Source of the DNA: Microbacterium gorillae
GTDB lineage: Bacteria; Actinomycetota; Actinomycetes; Actinomycetales; Microbacteriaceae
Direction: 5' to 3'
DNA: 64,000 bases
NCBI RefSeq assembly: GCF_000826185.2
Contig: NZ_LN648875.1
Location: 310,001-374,000, forward strand
Shown here: positions 1 to 7,798 of the stretch, piece after piece
How positions within the stretch are numbered: the stretch's first letter is position 1
Layout: each line of letters starts with the position of its first letter
Program-made: the position numbers and the translations under genes
Notes under the pieces: model-generated
The model's database searches: none
The model's input: the letters and a program-made list of their open reading frames with translations, nothing else
Told to the model about the DNA's origin: nothing

Positions 1-719
1 GCATCCTCGACCTGCGTGCTCTCGGCGTGCGAAGAGCCGAGTTCGGCCCGCGTCACCAGGTCTTCGGCATCGCCGAGACGCTGATCCAGGAGCGCGGTGT
101 CCGCCGCGAGGGCGTTCGCGGACGCCTTGCGACGTGTCTCCAGCTCCACCACGTAGTCATCGAAGCGTCGGGTCCCGAACAGCGTGCGCAGCAGGGCGAG
201 GCGTTCGTCGTTGCGCGCCAGCAGGAACCGGGCGAAACGGTTCTGGGCGAGCAGGATCACCTGCAGGAACTGATCCTTGGTCAGTTGCAGGATCTCCGGC
301 AGCAACTCGCCGTCGACGTCCTTCGCGCGTGCGCCGAGGCCCTCCCACGCCGAGCCGTCCCAGCGCAGCAGGGTGACCTCGTGCGCCTGCTTGGTCAGGC
401 CGGTGCCGCTCTTCTTCGCCCGCAGGTACTCCGGCGCGCGCTCGACCCGGTACCGGCGCTCGCCCACCTCGAACTCCAGGGCGACGCGGCTCGGCTCATC
501 AGGCTCGCTGTGATCGCTGCGCAGCCGCTTCTCGCCACCGGTGTAGCGCGGGATGGAACCGTACAGGGCGAAGCAGACCGCGTCCAGGATGCTGGATTTG
601 CCGGCACCGGTGCGTCCGGCGATCAAGAACAGTCCGTCCGCGGCGAACGCATCGAAATCGATCGTCTGCGGTGCGCGGAACGGACCGAACCCCTCGATCT
701 CGAGGCGGCGGAGCCTCAC
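1..719 (-). CDS. sbcC: Exonuclease subunit SbcC, N-terminal part (cut by window edge)
   Basis: ATPase subunit of the SbcCD (Mre11-Rad50 type) nuclease that trims hairpin and blocked DNA ends in the cytoplasm. About 239 residues are visible. The N-terminus has the family's FGPF turn (residues 11-14), the Walker A loop GRTGAGKSS (35-43) and the stretch LAQNRFARF (158-166), which includes the Q-loop glutamine. After about residue 190 it runs into the charged start of the coiled coil. The start is a GTG whose last two bases lie in the sbcD stop (GTGA overlap), so the two subunits are translationally coupled. The Walker B half lies beyond the window. Confidence 0.92.
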   Translation of the reverse strand, partial: MRLRRLEIEGFGPFRAPQTIDFDAFAADGLFLIAGRTGAGKSSILDAVCFALYGSIPRYTGGEKRLRSDHSEPDEPSRVALEFEVGERRYRVERAPEYLRAKKSGTGLTKQAHEVTLLRWDGSAWEGLGARAKDVDGELLPEILQLTKDQFLQVILLAQNRFARFLLARNDERLALLRTLFGTRRFDDYVVELETRRKASANALAADTALLDQRLGDAEDLVTRAELGSSHAESTQVED

Positions 720-1870
720 GCCAACGCCTCGACGCGGGCGCGCTCACCGAGCACGTCGCGCAGGACGAGCCGCTCCGCCTCACTCGCTCCCTCGCCCGCA
801 CGGACATGCTGCAGGAACGCCTCGATGCGTTCTTCGTCGGTCACGGCCGCGCGCAGCTTCTCGCCGTAGGTGCGCGCCGGAGACGGCGCCACCCCGACCG
901 GCGTGTGCGAGACGGTGGCGCAGAACGGGAAGCGCTGCTGCAGTCGACGCATCACATCCCGCTGGGGCGTGCGGTCCGTGTACTCGACCGCGACCCAGGC
1001 GTCCGTCTCGCCTGCGTAGACGTCATCGGTGAGGATGGCATCCAGCTCGTCATGCAGGAGGACGAGTCGGCGCGGGACCGGCAGGTCCAGCCACCGCACC
1101 TCGGCCAGGCCGTCGGCGGACAGCTCGACCAGCCACGACCCGCGGGGCTTCGCGCGCTCGCCGAAGCTGTAGTGCAGGGGGGCGCCGGAGTACCGGATCG
1201 CGTCGGTGAGGCGCTGCCTGCCGTGGATGTGCCCGAGCGCGACGTAGTCGAGCCCGGCGAAGACGGACAGCGGAACGACGTCGAGCGTGCCCTGACGGAC
1301 CTCGCGCTCGACCCCCGGCGTGGCCTCCACCCCGGCCGCGAAGCAGTGCGCGATCGCGACGGAGCGCACCCCGCGGCGCTGCACCGACGCGTTCACGAGC
1401 GAGAGCGCGTGCGTCATCGTCTGCGCTTGCGAGCGCATCTCGACGCCCTCCCACACCGTGCGCACGACCGACGGCTCCAGGTACGGGATGCCGTAGAAGT
1501 CGACGTCACCGTACTCATCCGCAACCGTGATCGGCGCGTCCAGAGCGAGAGGGTCGGTGATGACGTGGATGCCGGCGCGCAGCAGACCGGACTGGAACCC
1601 CAGGCGCGCCGCGGAATCGTGGTTTCCGCTCGTGACGATGACGGTGGCGCCGGTGTCCGCGAGAGAGCGCAGCGTGTCGGTGAGCACCGCGTAGGCACCG
1701 GCCGCCGGCGTGGACGAGTCGAAGACGTCGCCCGCGACGATGACCACGTCGACCTCCTGCTCGCGCACCTGAGCGACCAGGGCGTCGAGCACCTCGCGCA
1801 GCGCATCGAGCGTGGCGTGACCGTGGAAGGTCCGCCCGATGTGCCAGTCAGAGGTGTGCAGGATTCGCAT
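716..1870 (-). CDS. sbcD: Exonuclease subunit SbcD
   Basis: Metallophosphoesterase nuclease subunit of SbcCD, 384 residues, normal length for the family. Metal-site motifs are all visible: TSDWHIG (D8, H10), GDVFDSS (D48), SGNHD (N83, H84), then an AHCF histidine and a GHIHG motif in the middle of the protein. The C-terminal third is the capping region that contacts SbcC. It is the first gene of the sbcDC pair, with sbcC starting inside its stop codon. The 113 bases upstream, before the VOC gene, show no strong promoter. Confidence 0.94.
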   Translation of the reverse strand: MRILHTSDWHIGRTFHGHATLDALREVLDALVAQVREQEVDVVIVAGDVFDSSTPAAGAYAVLTDTLRSLADTGATVIVTSGNHDSAARLGFQSGLLRAGIHVITDPLALDAPITVADEYGDVDFYGIPYLEPSVVRTVWEGVEMRSQAQTMTHALSLVNASVQRRGVRSVAIAHCFAAGVEATPGVEREVRQGTLDVVPLSVFAGLDYVALGHIHGRQRLTDAIRYSGAPLHYSFGERAKPRGSWLVELSADGLAEVRWLDLPVPRRLVLLHDELDAILTDDVYAGETDAWVAVEYTDRTPQRDVMRRLQQRFPFCATVSHTPVGVAPSPARTYGEKLRAAVTDEERIEAFLQHVRAGEGASEAERLVLRDVLGERARVEALA

Positions 1871-1983
1871 GGTCCCACGCTACGAGGGGCCGCCGACATC
1901 GCCGGTGAGGCGAGCCGCGGAGCTCCGTCTTCCTGCACAACCGGGCTGGCGAACGTCGGGTGGCGGCGCGGTGATGCTCGGGG

Positions 1984-2406
1984 TCAGGCGGCCGGGGGCT
2001 CGGCGTTGACGCTGACCATCCAGTCGATGCCGTAGCGGTCGGTCAGCATGCCGAACTTGCCACCCCAGGGCGGAGTGTCCAGCGCCATCGTGATCTGGGC
2101 ACCCTCAGCGAGCCCCTGCCACCAGCGCGTCAACCGGTCCTCGTCGTCACCGGAGAGCGAGACGGCGAATCCGCCGTGGTCGGCGTACTCCATGTGCGAG
2201 GGCGTATCCGAGGCCATGAGCGTGAACCCGTCCGGCGTCGTCAGCTGCGAGTGCATCACCTTCGCGCCGTCCTCCGGCGCGGTGCCCATGTCCGGGAACT
2301 GGTCGAAGGTCATCACGTCGAGCTGACCGCCGAAGACCGAGGAGTAGAACTCCATCGCCTCCCGAGCCTCGCTGCGGAAGTTCAGATAGGGGTTGAGAAC
2401 GGACAT
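1984..2406 (-). CDS. VOC family protein (PhnB/glyoxalase-like)
   Basis: A 140-residue protein of the PhnB-type vicinal-oxygen-chelate fold. The N-terminus (NPYLNF, FYSSVFGG) and the C-terminal motif (GKFGMLTDRYGIDWMV) are typical of this group, often annotated as 3-demethylubiquinone methyltransferase-like without evidence of that activity. The start at 2406 is preceded by GAGGAG at good spacing; an in-frame extension further upstream has no ribosome site and does not resemble the family. The substrate is unknown. The gene stands alone. Confidence 0.87.
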   Translation of the reverse strand: MSVLNPYLNFRSEAREAMEFYSSVFGGQLDVMTFDQFPDMGTAPEDGAKVMHSQLTTPDGFTLMASDTPSHMEYADHGGFAVSLSGDDEDRLTRWWQGLAEGAQITMALDTPPWGGKFGMLTDRYGIDWMVSVNAEPPAA

Positions 2407-2482
2407 GGCGGCTCCTCGATCCACGCGCCCCGATGACGCGACGATCACAGTGTCAGATCGACCGCGCTCCGCCGCAATACCC

Positions 2483-2695
2483 TCACAGCTCGATGCCGTG
2501 ATCGTCATCGTGGATGCCCCGATTGCCGCCACGAGCGGACTCCACCGCGATGATCCAGCCGATCGAGACGATCACGGCGAGCGTCACGCCGAGCCAGACG
2601 TTCTCCAGGATCAGGCCGATGATCACGCCGAGGCCCAGCAGCACGATGCTGCCGAGCACCCACGTGAGCCGCCGCCGGCGACGAATCGGATCCAT
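2483..2695 (-). CDS. Small two-helix membrane protein
   Basis: About 70 residues: a basic start (MDPIRRRRR), two hydrophobic helices at roughly residues 10-30 and 33-50, and a hydrophilic tail rich in Gly, His and Asp ending DDDHGIEL. This is a common build for unnamed actinobacterial inner-membrane proteins. An alternative GTG start lies two codons upstream (2701). No function can be assigned. It ends 76 bases before the VOC start and may be read with the glycosylase gene upstream. Confidence 0.7.
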   Translation of the reverse strand: MDPIRRRRRLTWVLGSIVLLGLGVIIGLILENVWLGVTLAVIVSIGWIIAVESARGGNRGIHDDDHGIEL

Positions 2696-2713
2696 GACCA
2701 CACGCTACCGGTG

Positions 2714-3682
2714 TCAGCGGGAACGATGGTCCTCCGGGTGCAGCCGCGCGGCGCGGCGTGGTTCGCGTGGTCCGGACGCGCGGATCAACCGAATCACTCG
2801 CTGACGCTGGCCGGCCCACGGACGCAGCAGGGCGAGCATCCCGGCGTCGTCGGTGCGACGTCCGGTGAGGGCGTAACCGACGGCATGGCTGAGGTGGTAG
2901 TCGCCCACGCTCACGGCGTCCGGGTCACCGAAGGTGCGCAGCCGCACTTCGGCGGAGGTCCAGGGCCCGATGCCGCGCTGCGCGAGAAGAAGGCGGTCCT
3001 GCTCCGCTCCGGTCGGTGCGGCGGCGATCGCGCGCAGGAGACGGTCGCCGCGCTGACTCACCTCGGCGATCACACGCGACTGCGCAGGCTCCACCCCGGC
3101 CCGGTGCCAGGCCCAGCTCGGGACGCTCCGCCAGAGGTCCATCGTGGGTGCCGCGCTCATCCGACGCGGGGTCGGACCGGGCGCGACGGTGCCGAAGCGC
3201 TGCACGAGGTAGCGCCATGCGCCGAACGCCTGCAGACCCGTGACCTTCTGCTCCAGGACGCAGCCGACGAGTTCGGCGGAGAGCTGGTCGCTCGCCCCGA
3301 GCCGCAGGCCGGGGTTGCGCCGGTGCCAGTCCCGGACGCGAGCGTCGGGTCCCGGGTCGAACGCCGACGGGTCATCATCGGCGCCGCAGAGCCGTGGCAC
3401 GGCGGCGATGGCCCGTTGCGCTCCCGGACCCCACGCAGCGGCGACGATCTCGTCACCGCGGCGGCGCAGCGCGAGCGTCACGACTCCGTCCTCCGTCTGG
3501 AACGCGGACCAGATGACGCCTCCGACGCTGGCCAGCGTCGGGTCGGCCGGCCCGCGCCGACGGATCATCACGGTGCCCTCCAGGTCGAGCGGATGGCTCG
3601 GGCGGTACCGCGTCTCGAGGTCGGGGGCAGACCGGGAGCCACCGACGGACGCGCGACCGCGCGACGGCGAGGTGAGGGTCAT
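2714..3682 (-). CDS. DNA-3-methyladenine glycosylase 2 family protein (AlkA-like)
   Basis: A 322-residue HhH-GPD glycosylase that would remove alkylated purines to start base-excision repair. The helix-hairpin-helix is LAQRGIGPWTSAEV, followed by SVGDYHLSHAVG, whose Asp is the expected catalytic residue; the earlier ELVGCVLEQKVT segment is the conserved helix before the hairpin. There is no iron-sulfur cluster loop, as usual for AlkA types. The N-terminal 100 residues form the AlkA-like beta domain. It has no adaptor (Ada) domain. It is followed closely by the small membrane protein gene. Confidence 0.87.
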   Translation of the reverse strand: MTLTSPSRGRASVGGSRSAPDLETRYRPSHPLDLEGTVMIRRRGPADPTLASVGGVIWSAFQTEDGVVTLALRRRGDEIVAAAWGPGAQRAIAAVPRLCGADDDPSAFDPGPDARVRDWHRRNPGLRLGASDQLSAELVGCVLEQKVTGLQAFGAWRYLVQRFGTVAPGPTPRRMSAAPTMDLWRSVPSWAWHRAGVEPAQSRVIAEVSQRGDRLLRAIAAAPTGAEQDRLLLAQRGIGPWTSAEVRLRTFGDPDAVSVGDYHLSHAVGYALTGRRTDDAGMLALLRPWAGQRQRVIRLIRASGPREPRRAARLHPEDHRSR

Positions 3683-3761
3683 GCCCCGAGCGTAAGTCGC
3701 ACGGCGGACACGGACGAATCCGTCCGCGCGCGTCGGCCCATCGGTCGGCCGACGGTCAGGC

Positions 3762-4463
3762 TCAGAAGCGGTCCGGCGACGGCGTGCCCGTGCCGTACCG
3801 GATCACGACGTCGGCGTGCCGGTCGAAGCGGTAGCCGACACCGCGCACGGTGCGCACGATGTCCTCGTAGCGGCCGAGCTTGGCGCGCAGGCGACGGACG
3901 TGGACGTCGATGGTCCGCTCCCCCGGTGCCTCCTCGTCGGACTGCGCGCTCCACAGCGAGGACACGAGCTCGCCGCGGTCGATCGTGCGGCCCTCGCGCA
4001 GCACGAGGTACTGCAGCAGCTCGAACTCCTTGTAGGTGAAGTTCGCCGACTCCCCGTCGATCACGACGCGCTTGCGGGAGATGTCGACGATGACCCGCGT
4101 GACCACGTCCTCGTCCACCGGCTCGGGACGGGTGCGGGCGACGGCGCTCGGCTCGTGCAGCGCGAGGCGGACGACGTCGACATCGCGGCCGCCGGCGCCC
4201 TGCGGGGCCAGTGCGACGGTGGCGTAGGTCTCCGCCGTGGGGGCGAGCTCGGCGATGGTGCGGCGCAGCGCGTCCACGAGCGTGCCGAGGTTGACGCCGT
4301 CAGCGGCAGCCTTCGCCTCGTCGATTCCGACGTACAGGGCGAAACCGCGGGCGCTGGGTCCGGCGTTCGGCGTCGCGACCGGCGCGTGCTGCTCCGGTCG
4401 GGGCACGGCCTGGAGGTGCGTCGGGCGGGTGGTGGGAGCGGGAGCGAGAGCGAGGTTCGACAT
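3762..4463 (-). CDS. Orphan OmpR/PhoB-type winged-helix DNA-binding protein
   Basis: A 233-residue transcription factor whose last third (about residues 130-220) is an OmpR/PhoB winged helix: YKEFELLQYLVLREGRTIDR, the recognition helix RTIDVHVRRLRAKLG and the wing VRTVRGVGYRF. The first 130 residues are not a receiver domain: no Asp pocket and no Lys motif are present, so control by a partner kinase is unlikely. A ribosome site, AAGGA, lies 7 bases before the ATG. About 180 bases upstream on the same strand is a leaderless Cys-rich leader peptide, which suggests that expression responds to amino-acid (cysteine) supply. The target genes are unknown. Confidence 0.9.
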   Translation of the reverse strand: MSNLALAPAPTTRPTHLQAVPRPEQHAPVATPNAGPSARGFALYVGIDEAKAAADGVNLGTLVDALRRTIAELAPTAETYATVALAPQGAGGRDVDVVRLALHEPSAVARTRPEPVDEDVVTRVIVDISRKRVVIDGESANFTYKEFELLQYLVLREGRTIDRGELVSSLWSAQSDEEAPGERTIDVHVRRLRAKLGRYEDIVRTVRGVGYRFDRHADVVIRYGTGTPSPDRF

Positions 4464-4643
4464 GATGATGTCCTTGAAAAGGGTGTCGCCGCGGAGGCGA
4501 AGATGATGTTGCGAAAGGAGCGGCCGGTCAGGCCCAGAGCGTCGGGGTCACAGCATCCGGGTGAGGACTGCGACCGCGAGACGCGGTTCCACGGCTATCG
4601 CGAGAGAATCGTCGCGACGCGCGAAAATGCGAATACGGCTGGA
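4464..4643 (-). promoter_or_regulatory. Candidate attenuator between leader peptide and winged-helix gene
   Basis: This untranslated stretch joins the leader peptide stop to the regulator's start. It contains a short CCGCG-TCT-CGCGG hairpin (4574-4586) and two copies of the palindrome TCGCGA about 14 bases apart, which can pair in alternative ways. This is the expected place for a translation-coupled attenuator, but I cannot fold it here and see no U-rich terminator tail, so control at translation initiation is equally possible. Confidence 0.4.
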
Positions 4644-4745
4644 TCAGCTGCACATTCGGCAACACGCACCAACGCGGCCGGCCATCATCATGCCGGCACT
4701 CCCGTTCGCCTCCCAGGCGGACAGAGAAAATGCGTTGGTGGTCAT
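4644..4745 (-). CDS. Leaderless Cys-rich leader peptide (33 residues)
   Basis: The peptide starts MTTNAFSLSAWEANG and ends GACCRMCS, with three Cys codons (TGT TGC .. TGC) just before the stop. Its ATG lies 6 bases after a CATAAT -10 box, so the mRNA probably begins at the start codon (leaderless). Short leaderless ORFs ending in clustered Cys codons are known in mycobacteria and other actinobacteria as cysteine-responsive attenuators of the next gene. Here the next gene on the strand is the winged-helix regulator. The peptide itself probably has no function beyond ribosome stalling or coupling. Confidence 0.75.
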   Translation of the reverse strand: MTTNAFSLSAWEANGSAGMMMAGRVGACCRMCS

Positions 4746-4751
4746 GCGCCG

Positions 4752-4781
4752 ATTATGACGGCATGCGTCCGCGCGTGTCAA
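4752..4781 (-). promoter_or_regulatory. Strong promoter for leader peptide and winged-helix gene
   Basis: Reading the minus strand: -35 TTGACA (4776-4781), an 18-base spacer, -10 CATAAT (4752-4757), six bases, then the ATG of the leader peptide. This is the best match to the housekeeping sigma consensus in the window, and its spacing predicts transcription starting at or within a base of the ATG. Confidence 0.77.
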
Positions 4782-4832
4782 ACCGAACGCGCGGCGTCCA
4801 TGGCAGGCTGGCGGGGACGGACGGAGACCGGA

Positions 4833-5291
4833 ATGAAGCTTGCCGAGGCACTGGCCCTGCGCGCCGACCTGCAGCGCCGCCTGGAGCAGTTGCGCGCTCG
4901 TATCGGAACCAACGCGCGGTACCAGGAGGGCGAGGAGCCCACCGAGAACGCCGAGGCCCTGCTCGGGGAGGCGGACGAGGTCCTGACCCGACTGGAAGGA
5001 CTCATCGCGGCGATCAACCGGACGAACCTGTCGATCACGCTCGGCGAGCGGACGATGACCGACGCGCTCGCCCGCCGTGACGTGCTGCGCTGGCGGCACG
5101 CGCTGCTGACCTCCGCCGCCGACGCCGCAGCCGGACAGGGCGAGTTCCGACAGATGCGCTCCGAGCTGCGGCGCATCAGCGCCCTGCCGGTGCCGCGCCT
5201 GCGCGCGCAGGCCGACGAGGTCGCCCGCGAGCTGCGGGAGCTTGACGCTCGAATCCAGGAGGCCAACTGGACCAACGAACTGCGGGAGTGA
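4833..5291 (+). CDS. DIP1984 family protein
   Basis: A 152-residue, mostly alpha-helical and charged protein of the DIP1984 family (sometimes called septicolysin-like), with the typical start MKLAEALALRADLQRRLEQL and the middle motif IAAINRTN. It is predicted to form long coiled-coil helices (residues 5-60 and 75-145). No enzymatic motif or signal peptide is present, and the molecular function of the family is not established. It is divergent from the Cys-rich leader and regulator gene, sharing an intergenic space of about 90 bases. Confidence 0.87.
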   Translation: MKLAEALALRADLQRRLEQLRARIGTNARYQEGEEPTENAEALLGEADEVLTRLEGLIAAINRTNLSITLGERTMTDALARRDVLRWRHALLTSAADAAAGQGEFRQMRSELRRISALPVPRLRAQADEVARELRELDARIQEANWTNELRE

Positions 5292-5476
5292 AGCGGAGTC
5301 GGTACTCGAACACGGCGGGCGCACCCCGTGACCGGCGGGCAATCCGGTCTCCTGTCGGAGGAAGGGCACTCCACGATTCACATCGCAGCCCCGCATCCCG
5401 ACATGTGACAGCGCACCGCGCATCGTCATCACCACGCGCCGAGTGTTCGAGGAGGGTGGGTCAGGGGAATCCGCGC

Positions 5477-5492
5477 GGGTCGGAAACGACCC
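5477..5492 (+). other. Hairpin with GAAA tetraloop
   Basis: Perfect GGGTCG-GAAA-CGACCC stem-loop 30 bases before the acetyltransferase start and 185 bases after the DIP1984 stop. It could end transcription from upstream or lie in the acetyltransferase 5' leader. The rest of the 231-base gap shows nothing else clear. Confidence 0.4.
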
Positions 5493-5522
5493 CACCCCAT
5501 TTCGTCGGCGTAGGCTGAGCCG

Positions 5523-5840
5523 ATGGCAGATCTGGAGTTCGCTCGCGACGTTCCCGCGTCCCGTTGGACACTGCGCCGGGACGGGGAGCTGTTGAGCGTC
5601 CTGGACTACCGCGACGATGGCCGGACGGTCGCGATGACACGGGCCTACACGGTTCCGACGCATCGCGGACACGGCTTCGCCGCGCTCATCGTTGACCACG
5701 CCGTCAGCGAGCTCGAGCGCAGTGGCGACCGCACGGTCCAGCCGGTGTGCTGGTTCGTCGCGGACTGGTTCACCGCGCACCCGGACCGCGCCGTCCTCCT
5801 CGCGCAGGAGCGCCCACGGCCGAGCGCCGCCGCCGGCTGA
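5523..5840 (+). CDS. Small GNAT-type N-acetyltransferase (YjdJ-like)
   Basis: A 105-residue single-domain GNAT protein of the short YjdJ type. Strands AMTRAYTVPTHRGHGFAALI carry the shortened acetyl-CoA loop (R-G-H-G-F-A, around residues 48-54), followed by the helix LIVDHAVSELERSG and the VCWFVADWF strand. Short GNATs of this type bind acetyl-CoA, but their substrates are mostly unknown. The sequence lacks the full-length N-terminal half of large GNATs, normal for this subgroup. It appears to be a single-gene unit followed by a hairpin terminator. Confidence 0.83.
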   Translation: MADLEFARDVPASRWTLRRDGELLSVLDYRDDGRTVAMTRAYTVPTHRGHGFAALIVDHAVSELERSGDRTVQPVCWFVADWFTAHPDRAVLLAQERPRPSAAAG

Positions 5841-5848
5841 ATCGCGAT

Positions 5849-5916
5849 GTCGCTCCGAGACGGGGCGACCAGGAGAAGAGGTGGCCGCCGAGCCCCCCGG
5901 CAGTGGCGACCACCTC
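5849..5916 (+). terminator. Two hairpins after the acetyltransferase gene
   Basis: The first stem-loop, GTCGCTCC-GAGAC-GGGGCGAC (5849-5869), starts 8 bases after the stop and pairs fully in RNA with one G-U. The second joins GAGGTGG (5878-5884) to CCACCTC (5910-5916), extended inward by four more pairs after one mismatch. No T-tract follows, as is common in high-GC actinobacteria. Confidence 0.5.
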
Positions 5917-6158
5917 ACCATGCGCCGACGGAGCGGCCCCATGGGTGCAGCGTTTCCGCTGCGTGACTGCGGTCGCCCCCACGGCAACGGCAGTACGTCT
6001 TGTTCAGGTTGTCCGTCTCACGACGTCCCGCGCGCCCAAGGACCCGGAATACGGGCCTCAGCGGGGAGCGGTCAATCCATTATGCCTTGTCGGCCGCGAC
6101 TGCGCACACTGCAAAGACCACGGACGTCATGAGTTCACTTTCGCCCGCTGACCGCGCA
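5917..6158. other. Gene-free remainder of the 5841-6158 gap
   Basis: After the hairpins, the rest of this 318-base gap up to the end of the PAP2 gene shows no frame with a start and ribosome site that resembles a protein, no tRNA arms and no long repeat. It is less GC-rich around 6060-6140 than its surroundings. Confidence 0.4.
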
Positions 6159-6851
6159 TCAGGCGGGGCGATGAGCGTGGGCCGGCAGCGACGACTCGGA
6201 CCGCGGCCACACCGCTCGGACCGCGAAGGCGAGCACCGGTATCAGAACCAGGGAGGCCGTCACGTCCGTGGGCTGATGCACGCCGAGGTACATGCGCGAC
6301 CAGGCCGTCAGCAGCGCCAGGAACACCGCGACGGCGAGGGCGGTCACCACCGTGGCTCGCCGCGCGTGATGGTCCAGCAGCACGATGACGACGGCGAGGC
6401 CGAGGGCGGTTGCGAACGCCGTGTGCCCACTGGGATAGGAATAGGACTCCGGGTCGGGGACCAGACGATCCAGCAGCTGCGTGCTGTCCGGCCGCGGGCG
6501 CTGGACGATGTGCTTGACGATCTCGACCACCCCCCAGGGCACCCCGATCAGCACGATCGTGCGTACGCCATCCCACCAGGAACGCGCGACGAAGCTCATC
6601 ACGGCGGCCGCGACCAGGGTCACGACGATCGCGCCATAGGGCCCGAATCCGAGATTGATCGTCAGGGCGATCGCATCACCGAGCGGCGTGTGACCGGCAT
6701 CGAACGCCTGCAGCACGGTCAGCTCCGCGCCGCGAATGGCGTCAGAGCCGCGAATCCACAGCCCGAACAGGATGACCACGACGGAGGTCAGAATGGCCAC
6801 GACGACCCAGATCACGGCGTGACGCAGCCGCCCGGACATCGGAATCGCCAT
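6159..6851 (-). CDS. PAP2-superfamily membrane phosphatase
   Basis: A 230-residue integral membrane phosphatase with six likely helices. All three PAP2 signature motifs are present: KHIVQRPRP (residues 113-121), PSGH (140-143) and SRMYLGVHQPTD (185-196), with catalytic H143 and H192 facing outward. Family members dephosphorylate lipid phosphates such as undecaprenyl diphosphate or phosphatidate; which one cannot be told from sequence. It is a single gene 50 bases downstream of the peptide ABC operon end and read in the same direction. Confidence 0.9.
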   Translation of the reverse strand: MAIPMSGRLRHAVIWVVVAILTSVVVILFGLWIRGSDAIRGAELTVLQAFDAGHTPLGDAIALTINLGFGPYGAIVVTLVAAAVMSFVARSWWDGVRTIVLIGVPWGVVEIVKHIVQRPRPDSTQLLDRLVPDPESYSYPSGHTAFATALGLAVVIVLLDHHARRATVVTALAVAVFLALLTAWSRMYLGVHQPTDVTASLVLIPVLAFAVRAVWPRSESSLPAHAHRPA

Positions 6852-6901
6852 TCCCGCAGACTGCCACGACGGGCACGGATGCCGCTACGGCGCGCCGCGC
6901 C

Positions 6902-7798
6902 TCAGACCAGGACGAGATGCCCCGGCGCGACCTCCACCATCGCCGATGCGTCCGTCGGCGGCAGATCCACCGGTGCGGCCACGCGCGTGCTCAGCTGCTC
7001 CAGGCGTCGGCGGGCGATCGCGGGATCCGGGACCAGCACGGCGTCCAGCAGCCGTCGAGTGTACGCGTGCTGCGGATCGCGGAAGAGGCTGTCCGTCGGT
7101 CCGATCTCGACCAGACGGCCGCGGTACAGAACGGCCGTGCGGGTCGCGATCTCGCGCACCACGGACAGGTCGTGCGAGATGAACAGGTAGGTCAGACCGC
7201 GCTCGTCCTGCAGCTCTCGGAGAAGGTCGACCACCTGCGCCTGGATCGACATGTCCAGCGCCGAAACCGGTTCATCGCAGACGATGAACTCCGGACGAAC
7301 GGCGATGGCACGCGCGATGGCGATGCGCTGACGTTGGCCGCCGCTGAACGCGCGCGGCAGGTCATGCACCCGGTCGCCGGCGATGCCGACCCGCGCCAGC
7401 GCGTCCCGCGCAACGGCGTCCGGATCGGTGGCGTCCCTGAGGACGGTGACGGGCTCGGCCACCTGCTGCAACGCCGTGCGCACCGGGTTGAGCGAGGAGA
7501 ACGGGTCCTGGTAGATCACCTGCATCCGGCGCTGGAACGGGCGCCGCTCTCGGGGACGGAGACCCGTGAGTTCCGTTCCGGCGTAGGTCACGCTCCCCGC
7601 ACTCGGCGTTTCCAGCTGCAGGATGGCGCGGCCCAGGGTGGATTTGCCGGAGCCGGACTCCCCCACGACGCCGAGAGTCTCACCGGGCCGAACGTCGACG
7701 GTGACCTCGTCCAGGGCGCGCACGACGCGCTTGCCCCCGCGCTCGCGCACGGTGAACTCCTTCGTCAGCGCGTCCACGCGCACGAGCGGATCGGTCAT
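6902..7798 (-). CDS. Peptide/nickel ABC importer ATP-binding protein (OppF/DppF type)
   Basis: A 298-residue ATPase, the second of two in this importer. Walker A is GESGSGKST, the signature is FSGGQRQR, Walker B runs into CDEPVSALD, and the switch His is in ISHDLS. The C-terminus has the [12 protein letters not shown] region of the oligopeptide group. It overlaps the OppD-type gene upstream by four bases (ATGA) and is the last gene of the five-gene operon. The transported solute is unknown; the family handles peptides, nickel or opines. Confidence 0.92.
   Translation of the reverse strand: MTDPLVRVDALTKEFTVRERGGKRVVRALDEVTVDVRPGETLGVVGESGSGKSTLGRAILQLETPSAGSVTYAGTELTGLRPRERRPFQRRMQVIYQDPFSSLNPVRTALQQVAEPVTVLRDATDPDAVARDALARVGIAGDRVHDLPRAFSGGQRQRIAIARAIAVRPEFIVCDEPVSALDMSIQAQVVDLLRELQDERGLTYLFISHDLSVVREIATRTAVLYRGRLVEIGPTDSLFRDPQHAYTRRLLDAVLVPDPAIARRRLEQLSTRVAAPVDLPPTDASAMVEVAPGHLVLV

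Noticed and set aside
671..2035. Long plus-strand frame opposite sbcD
   Set aside because: Arg/Asp/His-rich antisense frame typical of high-GC DNA; sbcD on the other strand has all family motifs.
2393..4039. Long plus-strand frame across three minus-strand genes
   Set aside because: It spans gene ends and starts on the opposite strand and has no family motif.
4644..5987. Minus-strand 447-residue frame containing the Cys-rich peptide
   Set aside because: Only the last 33 codons have a promoter and start signal; the upstream part is antisense to DIP1984 and the acetyltransferase.
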